Under the pieces are notes generated by a model that was not told the origin of the DNA, ran no database searches, and saw only the letters and a list, made by a program, of their open reading frames with translations. Below, piece by piece: positions 33,832-44,959 of a DNA stretch of 64,000 nucleotides. Source of the stretch: Vicia villosa (taxonomy: Eukaryota > Streptophyta > Magnoliopsida > Fabales > Fabaceae); assembly GCF_029867415.1 (NCBI RefSeq), contig NC_081185.1, positions 73,443,553 to 73,507,552 of the forward strand. Direction: 5' to 3'. Positions within the stretch are counted from its first letter, which is position 1. Each line of letters begins with the position of its first letter. A program made the position numbers and the translations under genes.

Positions 33832-34292
33832 TGTCATACCCCAAAATTTGCCCGATCAGATCTATATCTTTTAATTCATCAAGGGTCAAAATTAAGAGTC
33901 ATGGGGTTTGACATTCCTATTGTCAAACCCACACTCTTATAAAATGTCCTAAGTTAAAATGGGAAGTAGAAATAGGGAATATTTGAGCCCAAACATTTGG
34001 CCCAATCCAGGTTTGATTATTCGGGAAGTCTATTATTGGTGTATAGTATACTTTTATTAGATTGTTATGTATTATAATGTTAAGTCATTTGTTTTATTTT
34101 TTATTACTAACTAATTACTAATTGTTGGTGTTATCGTTATTTATAGGTATTATTATTATTATTAATTATTAGGATTAGGATTTTAATATCATTTTCAGGT
34201 TTATTTTTTATATTAGAATTATTAGGTTTAGTTTATTAGTCAATTGGACACTAAGCCCATTGGGTGTAAGAAAAGAAAACCTAATTCCTCTC

Positions 34293-34300
34293 TATAAATA
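34293..34300 (+). promoter_or_regulatory. Probable TATA box of element B 5' LTR
   Basis: TATAAATA in CCTCTC-TATAAATAGAG; copy in the 3' LTR at 44182-44189. Confidence 0.7.
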
Positions 34301-35424
34301 GAGAATATTTGGTACACATTAGTGGAGGCAAACTCCATTTACCACTAACCCTTCCAAGTCTCACGTACATAGACAAAACCTTATTTTAGAGACAAAATTC
34401 TTTTCAGAGTCAAACCTAAATCTTGCCTACATCAATTTCTGTACATAGACCTTATAACCTGCATACACTTCTTTATAAAAAGAAGAAGAACAAAACCCAC
34501 ACATCACTGTTCGAAACAAAAGAAAATCCAAATTCTCGGTTCACCTGCACATTCGTATCAATTCTCTTCTTTACCATCAACAAATTTTCACACAAAATGG
34601 TGGATATGAGTTTTTCACTAACAACCATCTAAGGGGTTTTTTTGTTCGTCAAATCCCTGGGTGTGTGCAGAGTCAATCCCAAAAGCCTTGTTTTCACGTG
34701 TGTGTGTGTGTGTATATGTTTTTTAACTATCATCATCGTTCCCCTTTTACCATTATCAGTAACAAACAAAACAACATCGCCATCATCAATCTCATCACAA
34801 AATCATAAGCCAACAATAATAACATCATCACAATTCCAACACTCAACCCAGCTATCAAACAAGGTCGTATCCGCAACATCGCAGAAGCAAGGAGAAGGGA
34901 AGAAACCGAATCGAGTCAGAACACCACAACGCTCCGCCGCGGGAAACATCGACATGGACCACCGGTTGAATCACATGACCTCCGCGCATCCGTTTCCAGC
35001 GACGACAAACTGCAATCGATTCGCTCTACCTCTGGAACGCGCAACAGTCCTTGGCCGACATCGCTACCGCACATCAACGAACAGGCGGCCACTCCACGTA
35101 TCCACTTCTGATGCACATCGCCGCCGCCGGCCGTTCCTTTCCCTGCAGCGTCGTTTCGCTCGATCCGACAGCACCACCAATCACTGGATTCGTGAGCTCC
35201 CCCTGCACGGCCATACGACCCTCTTCTCCGACGAACGGATCCGGAAAATCACCATTATGGATCTGATTTGGGGGAAACTCTGTACGTCATAAAAAAATGA
35301 AAATCTTTGTATGGATGAGGGTCTCTGTATGTTTTAAAAGAGGGAACACAGAGGCGTAGTTTGTTTTGGGTTTGAGTTCTCCAATTTTGTTTGTTAAATT
35401 ATGTGAGCATACCAAGTGTGACAA

Positions 35425-35499
35425 GTGGTTATCATAGCACGAATGGCAAAAGCTCTTGCTTGCAAACTGAAGAGCCTGGGTTCGATCCTCCCTGGCTAC
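35425..35499 (+). other. tRNA-like segment inside element B 5' LTR
   Basis: 75 bp with a Pol III box A-like TAGCACGAATGG (35435-35446) and a canonical box B GGTTCGATCC (35479-35488) at tRNA spacing. The ends GTGGTTA and TGGCTAC can form a 7-bp acceptor-like stem with three G-U pairs. GCTCTT/AAGAGC gives another 6-bp stem. T-arm pairing is poor and the anticodon arm abnormal, so it is tRNA-derived or SINE-like, not a working tRNA gene. The copy at 48408-48482 confirms it is part of the LTR. Confidence 0.6.
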
Positions 35500-36485
35500 A
35501 ATGATTTTACTAAATTGCTTATTTACAGATCCAGCGCGCTGCTGCCTCATACGTTCACCATACACCCTCAATTACCACCATCAGATCTCCTACAATTCTG
35601 ATCTAACATCATAAGGCTGAGGGCTTACCATGGACTGCAAAGGGAGCGCCACACACAATAAAAACCAGGTTTTTTTAATAGTTATTTGTTTATTGTATTA
35701 ATTAAATATTTAATATATTAGTTAATGTTATTTAATTTAAATTATTAAATTAGGTTAGGATAAAATTAGGATTAGGCTAATACTAGGATTTAGGATCTAT
35801 CTCCCGATTATCTCGACTTTTTGACTTAATTTATTTTAGTCAACTTTAATTAAAAATCATAAAAACCCTATATAGGATCCAAATATTAGGGTTTGCCCAA
35901 TCCTATTGCCCATTTGGCAAAGAACATTAACCCTTAATTAATTCTCTCCTCGACCCGACTAAATCTATTAGTCGCATTAGACGAGAGATGAAAAATACTT
36001 AAAATTTAAAACACATTTAATTTGCTGCCCGCGACGATCAATCTATCGATCTGAGTAACCAGCAATGCCCATTAATCTGTTAGCTATACTGATCAAATCT
36101 ATTGATCACTGCATCTAACAGTGACATATCAAATCAGGGTTGTATGCCCAAATCTAAAACATTCAAAACACCTCAAATCAAACTACAGATTTTCATCCTT
36201 TTCAATCAGGAAATTCAAAATGCCTTTCAAATCACAACTTCTAAAACTACGATAGGCCATTCAAAAAGCCTTCAAACCATTCAAATCAAATTCTAAGGCG
36301 TACAACCCTGTGCCCGAACTACGTTGACTCTGATTCTCCATAAGGAGATACGTAGGCACTTGGTAACAAGGCGAGTCTCCCCCCCCCCCCTAAAATCTCA
36401 ATTTTCCCCTATTCAACTCTTTAGCTATTAAACCTCAATATTTTAGCCATAAACCTTTACCTTAGATTCAAAGCCAATAGGAAAG

Positions 36486-36516
36486 GGTTGAGGGTGCCTA
36501 ATACCTTCCCTCGACC
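36486..36516 (+). promoter_or_regulatory. U5 hairpin of element B 5' LTR
   Basis: GGTTGAGGG/CCCTCGACC (one G-U pair) around the loop TGCCTAATACCTT. The upstream partner hairpin seen in Ogre-1, A, C and D is absent. Copy at 49465-49495. Confidence 0.7.
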
Positions 36517-36625
36517 TGATTATAATAACTTACCCCGATCTCTAAACTGCGTAGGGTTTTCTATTCGCCCTTCAAAATAGGTGGCGACTCTCTAAGTCTT
36601 AATCTTTAAGGAAGGTTGCTACAAC

Positions 36626-36644
36626 TGGCAACTCTGCTGGGGAC
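36626..36644 (+). other. Primer-binding site of element B
   Basis: TGGCAACTCTGCTGGGGAC, two bases after the LTR; tRNA-Arg type. Confidence 0.75.
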
Positions 36645-37330
36645 ACACTTAATGGTGAATTATTATGCTCCTAAGGCTTGAGAGGGTTTAGGTTTGTGGC
36701 AAACCTTTTAGGTTTTTGGAAAAACTTTTAGGGTTTGGCTAGTTTGCCTAAATTAGGGTTTGGTGTAGGATTTAGGTTTTCCTTTTTTTTATTAAATATT
36801 TAAATTTTTATTTATTTATTTATTCATCTGCAATTATTCATTCATTTACCGCAACTTCATTCATTTACGTTCAATTTAATTAAATATTTTTATATTTGTT
36901 ATTTTATTATATTCTGTTGGGATATTATAAATTGCGTCAAACCTAAGCGTGAGAATTATATTTAAGACCAGAGGGAAAATACATCGCCTACGAGTCTTAT
37001 TATAATTCCACTTAGAGTGGGTTGAATATCCGGAAAGGTCTGATACGAGGCTCGACCTTGTTGAGGGCTGGACTTGGTATTTGGCTGATCTCTCTGGGAA
37101 CCTACCCTTAAAACTCGAACCTCATGGATAAAATGAGTTGTTCTAAAATCCAAAGAGACAAAAAGTCTCGGCGGTTACGAACGACCCCATGAGACCTTTT
37201 CTAGAACATACCAATGGGAAGGGTAGGCACCCTAAGCCGTTACGTCGAACCTATGAACCTAGGGCTTATGTGCTTACGTGCTTATTATATATGCAATTTA
37301 TGTACTGTGAATGTCTTGCGTTTAATTTTT
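36645..37330 (+). other. Element B leader
   Basis: No gene supported. AT-rich part at 36780-36910, then text around 37130-37260 (CATGAGACC, ACGTCGAACCTATGAACC) resembling the A leader near 15110-15140 (GACGTCGAACCTTTGAACC). Confidence 0.5.
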
Positions 37331-38210
37331 GCAGGTATTCCTACGTGTTCCCTGGCCTGCAAGAACTTGATTTCTAAGACCATGTCCTTCCCACGAAGGA
37401 CACCTCCATTTACGCACGTTGATTGGCTTCTCGATGGCCATGAGACTTAGTGATTGTCATGAACAGTCACCCCGCGCCTGCATCTATGAATTCCCTAGCC
37501 TGTATGGATTTTCTTCTTATACCTTTGTATTCTTACAACTACATGTCCTTCCCACTAAGGACATCTTCGTTTACGCACGTCAATTGGCCTCTCGATGGCC
37601 ATGCGATCCAGTGACTGCCTTGAACGGTCACCATGTGCTTACATCTACGCATTCCCTAGCCTGTAGGGATCCCATTTCTAAAATCACATCCTTCGTTCGA
37701 AGGACATCTTCGTTAGCATACGTCAATTGGCCTCTCGATGGCCATGTGACCGAGTGACTGTCTTGAACGGCCACCTCGTGCTTGCTCCTACGAACTCCCT
37801 AGCCTGTAGGGATTTCCTTCTATTTGTTTTTACAATGACTTCGTCCTTCCCCTGAAGGACACCCTCATTAACGCACATTAATTGGCCTCTCGATGGCCAT
37901 GAGATCCAGTGACTGTCCTGAACGGTCACTTCGTGCTGGCTTCTGCGCACCCCCTAACTTGTAGGGTTTTGGATTTCCATTTATACATCCTTCATCCCTA
38001 GCCTGTAGGGATTTCTCTTCATCCGATATCGTCCTCAGACGGGTTGTGTTCCGCATAGAGAACCTTCCCACGAGGGACAACTTCATTGGTACACGTCGAA
38101 CAGCCTCTCGATGGCCATGAGACTTGGTGACTGTCTTGAACGGTCTCCAGCCACCACCTTCTGCATACCCCCTAATCTAAGGGATTTCCATTAGTGTGTC
38201 ATAACATCTA
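37330..38210 (+). repeat. Element B degenerate tandem repeat with hairpins, 145-220 bp unit
   Basis: TCGATGGCCATG recurs at 37431, 37592, 37735, 37890 and 38108. Each unit also has a TCCTTC-loop-GAAGGA hairpin (variants CCTTCG/CGAAGG and GTCCTTC/GAAGGAC) and a CCCTA/TAGGG hairpin. Confidence 0.75.
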
Positions 38211-40769
38211 TCTCGCGAGGATTTAACGAGGGTCTAATGTCGCCTCTAAAGCTATCCCTAGGATTATACGTCACGCGTCTGCATTGCATACACAGAGTTA
38301 TAATACAAGGAGTCCTTCGCATACGCATACCTTTGCATTTTCATGCACTCATACATTTACATTTGCATTTCTATCTTCGTCCGCATCCACATTTACCATG
38401 CTAGCCGGTTTCCTGAAACCCATGGAGAAAAATCAAAGGATCATGAATCATGGAGAAAGGAGAAATAAACTATTGAGAATGATCTTAGTCTTACTAAGGA
38501 AAAGAGGATGTCTTTCACTGTGCTATCTACATGTCCATGCCTTTTTGTAACAGGATCATAAATACAACGAAGGTTATCGTCGAGCAAGGATTAGTTCAAC
38601 AAAAGAGTTCCCTCATGGATACACTCAAGGGGTATCTAGTCATAAAGGGGTTCGTCTTAGAACAAATCAAATTTACGAAGACGCTCTACGATAACCTAGG
38701 GGCAAGGATTAGTCCAACCGGGGCAAAATCCTGAACAAAGATGCATAACCACGATGGAGGAAAGGCGACGTGTGTTAACTCCACGCCAAGGGGCAAAAGG
38801 GTCATAGGCTATCTTTATCAATCTACAAACCCTGAAAGTTGCAATGGTGTGATACTATCCTTAGGAAAAGCAAAAGAGGTTCAGTCAAAGGAAACTCATG
38901 AAGTTCCGATACGACGAAAACCCACCGCTTACAATTATTTCCGAAAGGTTTGACGTGCCCAAGGAAAATTCGAGGTTGCCCTTACTTCTACAAGTCTAAA
39001 GAGCTAAGGAGTAAAACAAGATCAATGGATTTACAAAGGAGATTGTCCCTAGGACTAATAGGTGTTTATCATGTCAAAATTTCAACCCCTACGATCGCTA
39101 AGTGTCACTCAGGATAAAAGTTGTACCTTCGGATTAGCAATTCTAATGGGATGACCACGCAGGTTTTAGAGTCAATTCATTCACTCACTACTATGAGTTT
39201 CCACTCACGCACTTCTGTGCCATTATCAATTTCACGGTTAGGATTATTAACAAACTTAAGGGAGGATGACGAATATAAATAACTGAATCTCGCTAAACGT
39301 ATGCTTTCAAGGTAAAACCGAGCCGAGGATGTACATGCATTATTTCAATTCCCAAACAGTGGAGATATAAGGATGTTAATCCCTCGTTACCCCCTCGAGC
39401 CAGGAGTTGGATTTTGTTTCTACTTTTTCAATTAAACCTTGATTTTAACCAGGGGCAGGGTAGATTTCAATTAATTCAATGGTGTATTTTGGTTGTCAAG
39501 AGAATCAGTCAATCCAAGCAAAGGATCAAGCAAAGAAAAGGTTCAAGCATATCTTCTTCCTCGCATTCATCAAAGATTGAGGAAGCAACGGAGATAACAT
39601 TCACAACAATCTTCTTCCTCAACACATCATTCAAGATCGAGGAAGTATCAAAGTCGACATGACAGTCACAACATGCGATATATAAGGAGCAATACCTTCA
39701 AAGGAGCATTAAAAAAAAGGAGAAAAATCGCCCGCTAAGTCAAAATGAAAAAAAACAAAAAAGGACTTAGGCAAAAATTAGGGCATCCCGATGGATCAAA
39801 TTCAAAGGATTTGGTTCATGCAAAATAAGGGATAAAAACAAAGGCGAAATACAAAGGATAATCTTGTGACTTCCAAACCATCAAAGCTTCACATCAATGC
39901 TTGGATCTTTACAACATTTTCCATCAGCGCTTGGATCTCTACTAAGGCTCATGCTCGATGTCAAAACTGAAGCGATTCTCTTGCAAACAAAGCACATTCA
40001 TTGGGTTAAGAGAATCTTTAGGATCTGGAGAACATCAAGGAGAAAGGGGTGGGATAAATAAAACTTTGAGCCTTATATCCGTTGTTTCTTAAAACTTGAA
40101 CCAGGCCAAGTTACAACATTCAAAAGTCCTAATTGAGGCAAGGTTAACTATGAAAGCATATTAAGCAGGATTTTGTTATACTGACTCCTAAGTTTGTTAA
40201 AACTATTTCTAACCACTATACTTTTTCAAGCATTCGTTTCTAATCATCCAGTCCTAATTCATAACGGACTTCGATTCCAAAATTTGCATACGCACTGCGT
40301 TGGAGTTACTTCTCAAAGGGTACAACGCCATCTGCGAATATACGCTTAGCATCGAGGAAATCTTGAAATTGGTTAATCCAGGGTCATCACTTCTAATAAA
40401 GACTCTGGAACGGGGGGAATCACATCTAGAGGGTTCTCCTAAACAGGGGAAAAATTTCGAAGATCACAGGAGCATGCAATCAAACATCCTATTCACTAGG
40501 GGCACTCTTTCTAAGGATCAATCGACTTGGGGCACACCTCGAAGCAATAACTAACAGAGGCATGTCAAGCATGGGAAGAATTCAAAAGGATAGAACACTA
40601 TGGATAGCCCTCCATATCCTGGAGAGCAAAGGCATACCCTTCAATCTAAACGTCGAAGCATCTAACAAGGTTATTTCTCGGGGCACTTCCTTCATAGCTT
40701 GGAGGTCATAGGCATCTTTTTCCACTAAACACTAGGGCATTGGATATCAAATCCATAAGGTTAACAATC
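38211..40769 (+). other. Element B noncoding interior, including blocks shared with A
   Basis: No credible gene. 39320-39470 matches A 16680-16820; 40025-40155 matches A 17400-17520; the hairpin pair lies between them. Other short frames here have no family resemblance. Confidence 0.6.
39735..39826 (+). other. Hairpin pair in element B
   Basis: CTAAGTC/GACTTAG (39735-39770) followed by GCAAAAATTAGGG; ATGGATCAAAT/ATTTGGTTCAT (39791-39819, 11 pairs, two of them G-U) followed by GCAAAATAAGGG. Same order as in element A. Confidence 0.75.
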
Positions 40770-40925
40770 AAAAGGTTAAACGCGTGGAGAACCTCGAAAG
40801 GTTAAAGGTGTGGAGAACTTCGAAAGGCTAAAGGTGTGGAGAACCTCAAAAAGGTTAAAGGTGTGAATTGCAAAGGTTAAAGACATGTAGAACTTCAAAA
40901 ATTCAAAGGTGAGGAGTAATTCTGA
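40770..40925 (+). repeat. Short tandem repeat, about 27-bp unit
   Basis: AAAGGTTAAAGGTGTGGAGA-type unit, about six degenerate copies. Confidence 0.7.
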
Positions 40926-41189
40926 GAGCCAAACTGGGGCAAGGCGCACATCAAAAGGCAAAGGCGTTTTCACACTTTACAACATCCGACAATTCTTTCT
41001 CCTAACTACGACCTTCAAAATACAAAAAAAAGGGGATTGGGAAGTCGCGCTAGCATCACACCCCACCTTATCAAACAAACCTACAACTCCAGCGAGCTAT
41101 ATACGCTTTTGGTTATCAACAACCTATCATTGGAGCATCATGCAAATACACATAGGTCATGCATTACATACATTGGTTGATACATCACA

Positions 41190-41450
41190 CCGCACCTTTT
41201 TAGGTAGTCTTCTTTAAGACATCCTTTTCCAAGAACCTTTCTAGGTAGACTTTTCTAAGATATTCATCGCCATCTCCAAGAACCTTTTTCAGGTAGTCTT
41301 TTTAGACATCTTTCAGCCTTTCCAGGCAGTCTTCTTTAAGACATTCCTCATCCTTCGCTAAGAACCTCTTTAGGTAGTCTTCTTTAAGACAAATCTTCAT
41401 ATCCATGCCAGAAACCTTTTCAGGTAGTCTTATAGAAGACATTATTTCAT
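41190..41450 (+). repeat. Tandem repeat with GTCTT-loop-AAGAC hairpins
   Basis: About five units of 50-60 bp, each with ACCT-NNNN-AGGT and GTCTT-NNNN-AAGAC-type stems. Resumes at 43010-43170. Confidence 0.75.
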
Positions 41451-41554
41451 TCCACACATTACATCAATCAACATATGCATAAGCATAAGCATTATCCCAT
41501 ACATCCAAACATCCAATTCAAAACTCTGGTGCTAAGCTACATTGTCCACCTACT

Positions 41555-41795
41555 TCCCGATAACCTTACCGATGCCAGTAACCTTACTGAGATTTATTTT
41601 CCAATCACCTGATTGATGTTTTTCGGTAACCTTACCGATGCCAGTAACCTTACTGAGATTTATTTTCCAATCACCTGATTGATGTTTTCCGGTAACCTTA
41701 CCGATGCCAGTAACCTTACTGAGATATTCTCTCCAGTCACCTGATTGATGCTTCCCGGTAACCTTACCGATGATAGCAACCTTGTTGTTCATTTC
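41555..41795 (+). repeat. 66-bp tandem repeat of ACCT-loop hairpins
   Basis: Period 66 bp (CAGTA at 41576, 41642, 41708). Each unit has CGGTA-ACCT-TACCG, CAGTA-ACCT-TACTG and CAATC-ACCT-GATTG; the loop is constant and the stems differ. Confidence 0.8.
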
Positions 41796-41869
41796 ACTCA
41801 TAAACAAACTATACATATGCATTAGCATGCATATCATCTAGTGCATTCAAATACTACAAAACTCCAGTT

Positions 41870-42070
41870 TCCGACCCACGTGTCGTGAGTTTCCAACCCT
41901 CGTGTTGTGATGGGTGTATTTTCCGACCCTCGAGTCGTGAGTGTCCAACCCTCGTGTTGTGATATGTGTGTTTCCGACCCTCGTGTCATGAGTATCCAAC
42001 CCTCGTGTTGTGATAGGTGTGTTTTCCGACCCACGTGTCGTGATTTTTCCGACCCTCGAGTCGCGAGCAT
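41870..42070 (+). repeat. Tandem repeat of CCTCGT-loop hairpins
   Basis: Eight units starting at 41872, 41894, 41924, 41946, 41975, 41997, 42027 and 42050, mostly alternating CGAC...GTCG and CAAC...GTTG around CC(T/A)CG(T/A). Confidence 0.75.
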
Positions 42071-42111
42071 CATCTTCATACATCTACCGGATACCGTCAA
42101 GGACTTTATGT

Positions 42112-42925
42112 GGACAAACTTGCTAGCGCTATAGCAAGTGAATCTTTTTCATACAGGTAAGTTTGCTAGAACTATAGCAAATGACCTCTTCTTATACAGG
42201 TACGCTTGTCAGAGCCATGGCAGGTAATTCCTTTGGTGCAGGTAAGCTTGTCCGATCAAGGATAAGTGACTCCTAATGGTGCAGGTAAACTCGTCCGAAC
42301 CATGATAAGTGATCCTAATGGTGTAGGTGAAATTTGTCCGAACCAGGGCAAATGATCCAAATGGTGTAGGTGAAATTTGTCCGAACCAGGGCAAATGATC
42401 CAAATGGTGTAGGTGAAATTTGTCCGAACCAGGGCAAATGATCCAAATGGTGTAGGTGAAATTTGTCCGAACCAGGGCAAATGATCCAAATAGTGTAGAT
42501 GAAATTTTTCCGAACAAAGGCAGATGATCCGAATGGTGCAGGTGAGCTTGTCAGAACTATGACAATTAATCCTATTGGTGCAAGTGAGTTTGCGATAACC
42601 CTCGCCAATGATCCTAATTGTGCAGGTGAGTTTGCTATAACCCTAGCAAATGATCCTATTGGTGCAGGTGAGTTTGCGATAACCTTCGCAAATGATCCTA
42701 TTGGTGCAGGTGAGTTTGCGATAACCCTCGCCAATGATCCTAATGGTGCAGGTGAGTTTGCTATAACCCTAGCAAATGATCCTAATGGTGCAGGTGAGTT
42801 TGCTATAACCCTAGCAAATGATCCTAATGGTGCAGGTGAGTTTGCTATAACCCTAGCAAATGATCCTATTGGTGCAGGTGAGTTTGCTATAATCATAGCA
42901 AATGATCCTATTGGTGCAGGGATTT
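42112..42925 (+). repeat. 42-43-bp tandem array of 19 stem-loops in element B
   Basis: Each unit has a 7-8-bp stem with six-base loop, then an ATGATCCTAATGGTGCAGGTGA-like spacer. Stems include TTTGCTA/TAGCAAA, TTTGCGA/TCGCAAA, TTTGTCC/GGGCAAA, CTTGTCA/TGACAAT and ACTTGCTA/TAGCAAGT. Because 42 is a multiple of three, open frames run through it on both strands; they are not genes. Confidence 0.9.
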
Positions 42926-43009
42926 ATTTTCCCACATCAGGATTTTCTACAAGGAGTTATCAATACATTTCAACCACATAGTGGTCACTCTACAATCAAA
43001 TGAATATTA

Positions 43010-43180
43010 TCAGTCCTTTTCAGGAACCTTTCCAGACAGTCTTCTTTAAGACATATTCCATCCTTTTCAGGAACCTTTCCAGGCAGTCTTCTTTAAGACA
43101 TATTCCATCCTTTTCAGGAGCCTTTCCAGGCAGTCTTCTTTAAGACGTATTCCATCCTTTCTAGGAGCTTTTCCAGGCAA
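43010..43180 (+). repeat. About 57-bp tandem repeat, four copies
   Basis: TCCTTTTCAGGAACCTTTCC then CAGTCTTCTTTAAGACATAT; same hairpin type as 41190-41450. Confidence 0.75.
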
Positions 43181-43708
43181 ACAAGGTTTCACAAAGGGTT
43201 TCACAACAAGATTTTCAAAAGGTTTCTCAATTGGGTTTATCACGTTAGTCCCTCGGCAGTGATCTTCTCCAAAACATCATCAACATCAAACAAAGGTTTT
43301 TTTCTCTTTTTCAAAGCTACTAACATGCTTCAACTACAATCATGCATCATTCAACTAACATACCTCATTCATACATAATGCATATACATATATCGCTCTC
43401 AGTTATTTTGAGAAGCTCACTGCATCATACATCGCATGCATCATAACATTGCATAAAATTCAGGTTGCCTTTTTAGGCCGTGCTACAATCGAAACACAGT
43501 GATTCCTTTCGAAAGCATTTGCTTCGCATTCGAAAGAGAGAGGTATTTACCTTGGGTGGCATCTGTAAGCCCATCTCCCATGGAATTTCTTCCCAACAAA
43601 GGCAAATTTCAGGGCATTTCAGTGTTCAATCATCTTCTACCTTTAGATTATGATAGGCAGACGTGCCTATCCGACTCTTCAGGTTTAAGAAGATTGAACA
43701 GGGGCAGC
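43181..43708 (+). other. Element B pre-LTR region and polypurine tract
   Basis: Noncoding; ends AAGAAGATTGAACAGGGGCAGC at 43708. Confidence 0.65.
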
Positions 43709-44024
43709 TGTCATACCCCAAAATTTGCCCGATCAGATCTATATCTTTTAATTCATCAAGGGTCAAAATTAAGAGTCATGGGGTTTGACATTCCTATTGT
43801 CAAACCCACACTCTTATAAAATGTCCTAAGTTAAAATGGGAAGTAGAAATAGGGAATATTTGAGCCCAAACATTTGGCCCAATCCAGGTTTGATTATTCG
43901 GGAAGTCTATTATTGGTGTATAGTCCACTTTTATTAGATTGTTATGTATTATAATGTTAAGTCATTTGTTTTATTTTTTATTACTAACTAATTACTAATT
44001 TTTGGTGTTATCATTATTTATAGG

Positions 44025-44059
<35 letters not shown>

Positions 44060-44959
44060 AGGATTAGGATTTTAATATCATTTTCAGGTTTATTTTTTAT
44101 ATTAGAATTATTAGGTTTAGTTTATTAGTCAATTGGACACTAAGCCCATTGGGTGTAAGAAAAGAAAACCTAATTCCTCTCTATAAATAGAGAGTATTTG
44201 GTACACATTAGTGGAGGCAAACTCCATTTACCACTAACCCTTCCAAGTCTCACGTACATAGACAAAACCTTATTTTAGAGACAAAATTCTTTTCAGAGTC
44301 AAACCTAAATCTTGCCCACATCAATTTCTGTACATAGACCTTATAACTTGCATACACTTCTTTATAAAAAGAAGAAGAACAAAACCCACACATCACTATT
44401 CGAAACAAAAGAAAATCCAAATTCTCGGTTAACCTGCACATTCGTATCAATTCTCTTCTTTACCATCAACAAATTTTCACACAAAATGGTGGATATGAGT
44501 TTTTCACTAACAACCATCTAAGGGGTTTTTTTGTTCGTCAAATCCCTGGGTGTGTGCAGAGTCATTCCCAAAAGCCTTGTTTTCACGTGTGTGTGTGTAT
44601 ATATGTTTTTTAACTATCATCATCGTTCCCTTTTTACCATTATCAGTAACGAACAAAACAACATCGCCATCATCAATCTCATCACAAAATCATAAGCCAA
44701 CAATAATAACATCATCACAATTCCAACACTCAACCCAGCTATCAAACAAGGTCGTATCCGCAACATCGCAGAAGCAAGGAGAAGGGAAGAAACCGAATCG
44801 AGTCAGAACACCACAACGCTCCGCCGCGGGAAACACCGACATGGACCACCGGTTGAATCACATGACCTCCGCGCATCCGTTTCCGGCGACGACAAACTGC
44901 AACCAATCCGCTCTACCTCCGGAACGCGCAACAGTCCTTGGCCGACATCGCTACCGCAC

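Larger units (their letters stand above)
33832..36623 (+). repeat. Element B 5' LTR
   Basis: Starts TGTCATACCCCAAAATTTG, ends GGTTGCTACA. Features: TATA box 34293-34300, GT-repeat at 34700-34715, tRNA-like segment 35425-35499, U5 hairpin 36486-36516, PBS-like TGGCGACTCT at 36582-36591. A 216-codon frame (34642-35292) is probably chance. Confidence 0.93.

Noticed and set aside
34642..35292. 216-codon frame in the B 5' LTR
   Set aside because: Low-complexity, no known family, and the 3' LTR copy does not preserve it apart from the insertion of E.
35425..35499. Functional tRNA gene
   Set aside because: Poor T-stem, abnormal anticodon arm, and it lies inside duplicated LTRs; kept only as tRNA-like.
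42315..42981. Open frames of 160-193 codons on both strands in element B
   Set aside because: The repeat unit of 42 bp is a multiple of three; the hairpin repeat explains them.
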